Source: Planctomycetales bacterium (GTDB lineage: Bacteria; 4484-113; JAFGCY01). Taken from it: a stretch of DNA of 8,862 nt. The stretch is taken from assembly GCA_024645305.1 (NCBI GenBank), contig JAHEFU010000102.1:1-8862 (forward strand). Direction: 5' to 3'. The notes beneath the pieces were generated by a model. It searched no databases. It worked only from the letters and a program-made list of their open reading frames with translations, and was not told the DNA's origin. A program made the position numbers and the translations under genes. Shown in pieces: positions 1-4,932 of the stretch (position 1 is its first letter; every line of letters begins with the position of its first letter).

Positions 1-1
1 C

Positions 2-1591
2 GGTCCTGCCGAAATCACGGTTGTCGAGAACGGAACGGCCAGCGTGGCCCTGCGCGTTGACAGGGAAGCCCAGGGCTCGACGTTCAGCCAGACGATTCGC
101 CTGGCTGCTGGAGGCCAGCGCGTGGAATTCAGCGATGTGATTGACTGGCGCACCCCCAACTGCAACCTCAAGGCCAGTTTCCCGCTGACGGCCAGCAACC
201 CCAATGCCACCTACAGCTGGGAATGCGGCACCATTGAGCGTGGCAACAATGACGAGAAGAAGTACGAGGTACCGGCGCACCAGTGGTTCGATCTGACCGA
301 CAGCAGCGGCGAGTTCGGTGCCATGATTCTCTGCCCCTTCAAGTACGGCTCGGACAAGCCGGATGACAACACGGTCCGTTTGACACTCCTGCGCACACCG
401 GGCGTGCATGGTCCGGATTACTCCGACCAGGCCAGCCAGGACTGGGGCCGCCATGAAATCAGCTACGGCATCACCGGGCATACAGGTGACTGGCGCAGTG
501 AAGCCAGCTACTGGCAGGCCTACGGCCTGGAGCAGCCACTCATCGCCTTCCAGACGGGAAAGCACGCTGGGAACAATGGCCGTACTCATGCCCTTGTCTA
601 TATTGACACGCGCGGGGTGCGCGTGCTGGCCTGCAAGCAGGCCGAAGACAGCAATGAAGTGATCCTGCGGATGGTGGAGCTGGACGGGCAGAGCAAAGCG
701 GGTGTGCGCTTCAACGTGAACCATCCCGTGCTGTCAGCCCGCGAAGTCGATGGTCAGGAATATGGCAATGCTCCGGTGGCACGAGACGGCAACTACCTGG
801 CGGCTGATTTCGGTCCCTACCAGATCCGCACATTTGCCATCACACTGCAGCCGGATGCAGCGGTCTTGCCTGAGTACGCCCCGCTCACACTGCCCTACAA
901 CCGCAGTGTGGCCACTGTCAATGGTGAGGCGGCGGTGGGAGGCTTCGATTCCGGTGGCCGCAGCCTGGCGGCGGAGATGCTGCCGGAGATGCTGGAGGAT
1001 GCGGGAGTGGTATTCAACTTTGCGCCAGGTGGCAATGGCCAGCTCAACGCCGTGACCTGCCAGGGCCAGAACATCGACCTGCCTAAGGGTAACTTCAACC
1101 GCATCTACATCGTGGCGGCCAGCTCACCCGGCGACCAGACTGCGGAGTTCCTCGTGGACGGAGCTGCGCACAGCCTGAAGATCCAGGACTGGGGCGGCTA
1201 CGTCGGCCAGTGGGACAACCGCAATTGGAAGGGGCATGTACCGGACATTGCCTTCAGCTGGTTCAATGAACTGGAAGGCGTCGAGGCCGGCTACATCCGC
1301 CGCGACCCCGTGGCCTGGTTCGCATCCCATCGCCACAGGCCGCATGGTCAGGACTACTACTACGAATACAGTTACCTGTATCGTTACGCCATTGACATCC
1401 CTGCTGGCTCCCGGACACTGACCCTGCCTGACAACGAGCTGATCCAGGTGCTGGCCGTCACCGTTGCCAATGTGGCCGACCCGCAGTTCCGTCCGGCCCA
1501 GCCGCTGTATGATACCCTCGAGGGCCACATGGACTTCACGGACTTCCCTGCTCTGGAGTACATTCCCCTGCCCTCAAAGGATGAGGACTAG
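2..1591 (+). CDS. GH38 family alpha-mannosidase, C-terminal part (5' end outside window)
   Basis: The frame is open to the left edge and about 529 residues are visible, so the N-terminal catalytic domain with its nucleophilic aspartate and zinc ligands lies outside the window. A GTG at base 44 is an internal valine, not a supported start. What remains looks like the C-terminal beta-rich region of GH38 enzymes: WRTPNCNLKASFPL near 146-187, HQWFDL at 278-295, a KYGSD stretch followed by VRLTLLRTPG near 340-405, HEISYGITGHTGDWR at 452-496, and IRTFAITL near 825-848. A further domain at about 895-1480 follows, with VFNFAPGG and GYVGQWDNRNW segments, as in larger bacterial GH38 proteins. GH38 enzymes hydrolyse alpha-mannosidic bonds in mannans and N-glycans; the linkage and cellular location cannot be told here. 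A tyrosine at every second position at 1361-1387 is unusual. The gene ends in a CTAG shared with the opposing gene. The family call is from motif recall, not a search. Confidence 0.85.
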   Translation, partial: GPAEITVVENGTASVALRVDREAQGSTFSQTIRLAAGGQRVEFSDVIDWRTPNCNLKASFPLTASNPNATYSWECGTIERGNNDEKKYEVPAHQWFDLTDSSGEFGAMILCPFKYGSDKPDDNTVRLTLLRTPGVHGPDYSDQASQDWGRHEISYGITGHTGDWRSEASYWQAYGLEQPLIAFQTGKHAGNNGRTHALVYIDTRGVRVLACKQAEDSNEVILRMVELDGQSKAGVRFNVNHPVLSAREVDGQEYGNAPVARDGNYLAADFGPYQIRTFAITLQPDAAVLPEYAPLTLPYNRSVATVNGEAAVGGFDSGGRSLAAEMLPEMLEDAGVVFNFAPGGNGQLNAVTCQGQNIDLPKGNFNRIYIVAASSPGDQTAEFLVDGAAHSLKIQDWGGYVGQWDNRNWKGHVPDIAFSWFNELEGVEAGYIRRDPVAWFASHRHRPHGQDYYYEYSYLYRYAIDIPAGSRTLTLPDNELIQVLAVTVANVADPQFRPAQPLYDTLEGHMDFTDFPALEYIPLPSKDED

Positions 1592-2214
1592 GCCGAGGGC
1601 CTGAACAGGTAACGCGGATCCGGTGCGTACTCGATGTATGCCGCAGTGGCCCGGGCTGACTCGCGGCTGACGAATCGTTCGACCAGGCTCAGGGCCAGAT
1701 CAAGGCCGGCCGTCACCCCGGCGGCCGTCACCAGCGTACCGTCGTCAACCACCCGCCGGCTAATGTCAACCTGCGCTGCGGGAAAGTCCTCCTGCAGCTG
1801 CTCCCTGAACAGCCAGTGCGTGGTGCAGGGCCGGCCGTCCAGCAGGCCGGCTGCTCCCAGCAGCAGTGCTCCCGTGCAGACGGAGGTGACAATGCTGCCG
1901 ACCTCAGAGAGTTCCCGCAGCCTGGCCAGCACCGGCTGTGCCGTCCGCAGGCGGCGCGTACCGATTCCGCCGGGCACTATCAGCAGGTCTGGCACTGCAC
2001 TGTCACTGAGCAATGCATCAGCGTGGAAGCGCACTCCGCCGTTGGTCACGATCTCCGGATCGTCAGCGGACACAAGTGAATTATCAAATGGCGACTGCGT
2101 CACGCGCCGTTGCTGCTCATCTGCGCGGCAGGCTGTCAGGACTTCATGCGGTCCGGCGAAGTCCAGCAGTTCCACGCCGTCGAACACGAGGATCTGGGTG
2201 CTGATCCGCTGCAT
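1588..2214 (-). CDS. DJ-1/PfpI family protein, isonitrile hydratase-like
   Basis: This 208-residue cytosolic alpha/beta protein belongs to the DJ-1/PfpI (class I glutamine amidotransferase-like) superfamily. The nucleophile elbow VTSVCTGALLLGAAGLL places the catalytic cysteine at residue 113 (codon 1878-1876), followed by Thr114; TTHW is at 131-134. Near the N-terminus, LLDFAGPHEVL supplies Asp18 and Glu24. As recalled, the isonitrile hydratases of Pseudomonas share this layout (LDLTGPHDVL, VTSVCTG, TTHW, and a VTAG-type helix start near the C-terminus), and their active-site Asp, Cys and Thr are all kept here. That enzyme converts isonitriles to N-substituted formamides, but the same subfamily includes proteins of unknown activity and AraC-type regulator domains; no DNA-binding domain is attached here. 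It ends about 20 residues after the conserved helix, shorter than Pseudomonas enzymes. The start ATG overlaps the upstream lipoprotein stop as TGATG and has no Shine-Dalgarno, so translation is probably coupled. Family is confident; substrate is not. Confidence 0.88.
   Translation of the reverse strand: MQRISTQILVFDGVELLDFAGPHEVLTACRADEQQRRVTQSPFDNSLVSADDPEIVTNGGVRFHADALLSDSAVPDLLIVPGGIGTRRLRTAQPVLARLRELSEVGSIVTSVCTGALLLGAAGLLDGRPCTTHWLFREQLQEDFPAAQVDISRRVVDDGTLVTAAGVTAGLDLALSLVERFVSRESARATAAYIEYAPDPRYLFRPSA
1590..1602. terminator. Short perfect inverted repeat at the mannosidase/DJ-1 convergent junction
   Basis: AGGCC-GAG-GGCCT forms a perfect 5-bp, GC-rich stem with a 3-base loop. A T-G wobble could extend it by one pair (1589 with 1603). 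It overlaps the last two bases of the mannosidase stop codon and lies in the last codons of the opposing DJ-1 gene. Being symmetric, it could fold in transcripts of either strand. There is no U-tract, so a classical intrinsic terminator is not supported; it is listed because comparable hairpins sit at the two other convergent junctions. Confidence 0.25.
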
Positions 2215-4454
2215 CAGGGGCGCCAGTAGGCCAGTTCGCCACTGGCACTGAAATTACCGGCGAGCAGGTCCGTGACCTGCAGGTCCGTGGAGCGCAGGTA
2301 GGCGCAGGACGGACCGGATAAAATCGGCTGGCCCCAGCTGTGAGCCCGGCCACTGGATCCGCCGTAGTAGTTGCTGTTGTTGTAGGCATGCCCGCCGCTG
2401 CGCAGCATGTATTGCGAATCACTTGACAACGCTCCGTCCTGCGGCAGCTGTGTGGCCAGGTCAACTTCCACCTCACCCGTGACGCTGTTGTACAGCAGCT
2501 CATCGGCCCGGGCCCAGACAGCACCCGGCGCCATGTCCAGCGTGAGGATGATGGCCGTTGGCGGGAAGGCGTCAATTGTCACGCCCAGTGTGCTTTCGAA
2601 GGCCCGCTGGATGTCCCAGCTGCTGCCGTTGTATTCGGCCGTGTTGACATCCACCAGCAGTGACAGCGTGATCGGATCCTGGAAGGGGATCTCCACCGTG
2701 TAGTCCCGGGCAGCGCTGAATGCCAGCTGCGGGGTGTTGTCAGCGCGGAAGCCGATGTCCACCGCCAGCGGTGAGTCCGGATGTGGGATCGGGCTGAGCG
2801 TCCAGGTACCGCCGTTGAGACGGCCCTGCTGCATGCTGAAATCCAGCAGCAGGGTCTGATCCGTGTTGATGGTGCCGTCAGTGAAGACGAGCCAGGGATC
2901 GCCCCCGGCGGGATCAAAGGCGAAGTCCACACCGCTGATCGTCGTCCCTTCAAAGACCGTCTGGCTGTTCCAGTTGCCATCTCCATCCGTCCATGAGTAG
3001 AGCACGCTGCCCGAGTTGCCATCCTGCCAGGCACTGACTGCTCCCAGGCTGCCATCGGTGTCCCTGTCCAGCTTCAGCTGGGTCATCACTCCGTTTCCCC
3101 CGGGTACAGCCCGTTCCTCCAGCAGGTTCCACTGCGGATCGTAGTAGCGCGCCACCAGGCCCAGTGTATCAATGCGATAGGCCAGCACCACTGATTGCGG
3201 TGCCACCTCCGGTCCCGTTGTCAGGACAGCCATGGGATTGCTGTAGTTGCCGGCGTCGCCGATTTCCTGCTCAGTCCAGCCGGCCTCACCGTAGTATGAC
3301 AGCATCAGCGGTGCGACCGGTTCCTGTGCCTCCACCCGGGTGTATACGATCACTGGGGCATCCTCGTCACTGAGGCCCAGCCAGGGATGCAGCAGCAGCA
3401 GGCTCGGACTGAGGCACTGGCCAGCGTCCACCAGCCAGTCCTGGGCCGGCGGGAGGCGGTAGATTGAGGGATCCAGCTCCGCAAGCTGGATTACATTGCT
3501 TGCGGCGCCTTCCTCATCCGCGCTTTCCTCCCATGCCCTGACGTACACGTAACCGCCACTCAGAATCACTCCTGCGGGTTCATCCACCACATAGCTGCGC
3601 CGGCCCTGGGGCATCGTGGAACCCGCACTGTAAGGCAGCTCCTGCAGCAGCGTGCTCGTTGCCAGCTCCGGGTCTGTCCCGTCCGCACCGTACACCCGGT
3701 AAGCGCTGACGCGATTCAGGAAATTCTGGCCCAGCACGGTGATATCCGCCAGATTGACCTCACCGTTCCCATCGCCGTCCAGCACGCTGTCCAGTTCGTC
3801 CAGCTCGCCGTCGTCAGTTCGCTCACCGAGTCGGGTGGACAACGGTGTCAGGTCCGCGATATTGGCTTCACTGTTCTGGTCGTAGTCTCCCCGGTTCACA
3901 TAGCTCCAGGCCAGTTTGCCCGCATCTTCACCCTCCGTCAGCACCCGCAGATCCGTCACCTGTCCGCGGCTGCCCTGGGGTACAGCCCTGGTGGAGCGCA
4001 AGCTTCCAGCAGCTACCGGCTGCAGGCGCGCACCAAGCAGCTGCCCAGGTTCGATATGCCCTCCGGCAGGCATGATCACGCCGAGGGCAATTACCCCCGG
4101 GGCATCCGCCACGAGCAGGTTCAGCTCGCCCGGAGTACAAAACTGCTGCACCTCACTGGCCTGCCAGTCTTCAGGCAATTCCACTTGCAGCAGCAGACTG
4201 GAGTTCTCATCCCTGGCCCTGGATTCCAGTGAGAGGAGCCAGCCCGCTTCATCCTGACTCAGGCTGAGTTCAAGTTCTTCCGGCTGGATGTCGCTGTCCG
4301 GGGCTGTCCAGAGGCTGATCCGGGGCGCGGCCGGCTCAAGCAGCGGCTGGCTGCCGCTGGAGCAGGCTGCCAGCGGCACAAGCAGGAACAGGGCGCAGAA
4401 AGCGCTGAAGGTTGGCTGGATGCCGCACACGGCGGCTGAGTGTCGGGGTTTCAT
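2214..4454 (-). CDS. Secreted lipoprotein with paired dockerin-type calcium loops inside an FN3-like domain
   Basis: This is a 746-residue predicted lipoprotein with no named family that I recognise. The N-terminus has a hydrophobic segment ending in the lipobox LAAC, with the lipidated cysteine at residue 31; serine follows it, which in diderms favours the outer membrane. Residues 166-187 (VTDLRVL..KLAWSYVN) look like the first strands of a fibronectin type III domain. Two EF-hand-like dockerin loops follow: DYDQNSEANIAD (190-201) and DGDGNGEVNLAD (226-237), each with D/D/N/E and a final D at calcium-binding positions. Then AYRVYGADGTD (251-261) to about 325 reads as the remaining FN3 strands. 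From about 340 to the end there are repeated beta segments (YSWTDGDGNW.., WLVFTDG..) suggesting a propeller or related beta fold. A Tyr/Asn/Gly/Ser-rich stretch lies near the C-terminus. The ATG at 4454 lacks a Shine-Dalgarno but gives a proper signal peptide. It is the first gene of a two-gene unit with the DJ-1 gene. Role unknown; surface binding is a guess. Confidence 0.85.
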   Translation of the reverse strand: MKPRHSAAVCGIQPTFSAFCALFLLVPLAACSSGSQPLLEPAAPRISLWTAPDSDIQPEELELSLSQDEAGWLLSLESRARDENSSLLLQVELPEDWQASEVQQFCTPGELNLLVADAPGVIALGVIMPAGGHIEPGQLLGARLQPVAAGSLRSTRAVPQGSRGQVTDLRVLTEGEDAGKLAWSYVNRGDYDQNSEANIADLTPLSTRLGERTDDGELDELDSVLDGDGNGEVNLADITVLGQNFLNRVSAYRVYGADGTDPELATSTLLQELPYSAGSTMPQGRRSYVVDEPAGVILSGGYVYVRAWEESADEEGAASNVIQLAELDPSIYRLPPAQDWLVDAGQCLSPSLLLLHPWLGLSDEDAPVIVYTRVEAQEPVAPLMLSYYGEAGWTEQEIGDAGNYSNPMAVLTTGPEVAPQSVVLAYRIDTLGLVARYYDPQWNLLEERAVPGGNGVMTQLKLDRDTDGSLGAVSAWQDGNSGSVLYSWTDGDGNWNSQTVFEGTTISGVDFAFDPAGGDPWLVFTDGTINTDQTLLLDFSMQQGRLNGGTWTLSPIPHPDSPLAVDIGFRADNTPQLAFSAARDYTVEIPFQDPITLSLLVDVNTAEYNGSSWDIQRAFESTLGVTIDAFPPTAIILTLDMAPGAVWARADELLYNSVTGEVEVDLATQLPQDGALSSDSQYMLRSGGHAYNNSNYYGGSSGRAHSWGQPILSGPSCAYLRSTDLQVTDLLAGNFSASGELAYWRP
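2264..2289. repeat. 11-bp direct repeat around a 12-bp perfect palindrome
   Basis: GCAGGTCCGTG occurs at 2264-2274 and again at 2279-2289, a 15-base period. Between them, GACCTGCAGGTC (2274-2285) is a perfect 12-bp palindrome, and GCAGGTC-CGT-GACCTGC (2264-2280) is a perfect 7-bp stem with a 3-base loop. The second GCAGGTC copy could compete for the same complementary arm. The element sits inside the lipoprotein gene, about 50 bases before its stop and the DJ-1 start. In protein it encodes two TDL units five residues apart, so a simple coding duplication is an adequate explanation. Confidence 0.6.
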
Positions 4455-4465
4455 AGGTTGCTTAG

Positions 4466-4494
4466 ATCATAGCACCGCAGGCTGTCCATTGCAG
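4466..4494 (-). promoter_or_regulatory. Candidate promoter of the lipoprotein/DJ-1 unit
   Basis: Reading the minus strand, TATGAT (4471-4466; five of six consensus -10 bases) lies 17 bases downstream of CTGCAA (4494-4489; three of six -35 bases). Transcription would start near 4459-4460, only about 5-6 bases before the ATG at 4454. That matches the absence of a Shine-Dalgarno and would make the mRNA nearly leaderless. The -35 match is poor and the assignment is tentative. Confidence 0.35.
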
Positions 4495-4532
4495 GACTAG
4501 CCAGCAGCGGCGGCATGGTGAATAATTCTGCA

Positions 4533-4558
4533 GGGGATTTCCCGTGGGGATACCCCGT
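4533..4558. repeat. Tandem 13-bp element, possible operator in the divergent spacer
   Basis: GGGGATTTCCCGT (4533-4545) is followed directly by GGGGATACCCCGT (4546-4558): two head-to-tail copies differing at two positions. Each is itself a dyad; the second has a perfect GGGG-ATA-CCCC core and the first an imperfect one. The pair ends 9 bases before the Shine-Dalgarno of the 116-residue gene and lies about 40 bases upstream of the lipoprotein promoter candidate, so a bound protein could affect both genes. Alternatively it is a leader hairpin. No binding protein can be named from the sequence. Confidence 0.5.
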
Positions 4559-4567
4559 CTGGAATTC

Positions 4568-4572
4568 AGGAG
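4568..4572 (+). promoter_or_regulatory. Ribosome binding site of the 116-residue gene
   Basis: AGGAG lies 6 bases before the ATG at 4579. It is the only canonical, well-spaced Shine-Dalgarno seen before a gene start in this window, and it fixes that start. An AATAAT at 4521-4526 could be a -10 element, but no convincing -35 accompanies it. Confidence 0.75.
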
Positions 4573-4578
4573 TACATA

Positions 4579-4929
4579 ATGCAGGAAGTCAAGTTCCGAC
4601 TTGTAGTTGAGCTGGATCAGCTGAGTCGCATGCGTTCGAAGATCGAACTGGAAGAGATCGGCAGCGGAGACCTCCACTTTGAACTGAGTGGGCGGATCGT
4701 CAACCCGCACGGTCATACACTTGTCGGTGTGCTGGATGTAGAGAGCCCCCTGCCCGGCTCAGAGAACAAGGCCATCCGCTTCGAGATGCAGTCCGGCAGC
4801 TGGCAGCCGATGGGTAGCTGGGTACTGTCCCAGGCCCGTGATGAGCTGATCATCAATGCGGAAACTGAACCGAAGTTCCCTGACGGCGTGTTGACCATTG
4901 AATTCAACGCCGTACCCACCAAAGGCTAG
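4579..4929 (+). CDS. Hypothetical 116-residue protein, probably cytosolic and beta-rich
   Basis: I do not recognise this protein. It is a complete frame with a strong AGGAG ribosome binding site and ordinary residue composition, so it is probably a real gene. There is no signal peptide, membrane segment, cysteine or metal-binding cluster. Residues 3-12 (EVKFRLVVEL) and later alternating hydrophobic stretches (LHFELSGRIV, HTLVGVLDVE, AIRFEMQ, VLTIEFNAV) suggest a small beta sandwich or barrel. It is moderately acidic. It stands alone: the lipoprotein gene diverges from it across a spacer with a tandem 13-bp element, and the potassium channel gene converges on it with only 3 bases between the stops. 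Its function cannot be inferred. The start is well supported; expression is inferred. Confidence 0.75.
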   Translation: MQEVKFRLVVELDQLSRMRSKIELEEIGSGDLHFELSGRIVNPHGHTLVGVLDVESPLPGSENKAIRFEMQSGSWQPMGSWVLSQARDELIINAETEPKFPDGVLTIEFNAVPTKG

Positions 4930-4932
4930 GTC

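Noticed and set aside
1708..1732. GGCCGTCACC direct repeat with a 15-base period inside the DJ-1 gene
   Set aside because: It encodes VTAAG/VTAG at a conserved family motif, so the repeat is explained by protein sequence.
1634..2251. 205-codon plus-strand open frame antisense to the DJ-1 gene
   Set aside because: It mirrors a confidently assigned gene, the translation is Arg/Ser/Pro-rich with no domain, and it arises from GC-rich codon use on the other strand.
2340..2410. Low-complexity TTGTTG/TAGTTG stretch in the lipoprotein gene as a possible phase-variable repeat
   Set aside because: It encodes a Tyr/Asn/Gly/Ser-rich segment with irregular codons and has no uniform tandem unit long enough for slippage.
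2144..3132. Several minus-strand frames of 60-158 codons overlapping the lipoprotein in other frames, considered as possible frameshift remnants
   Set aside because: The 746-residue frame is continuous from lipobox to stop, and the alternative frames are Arg/Ser-rich shadows.
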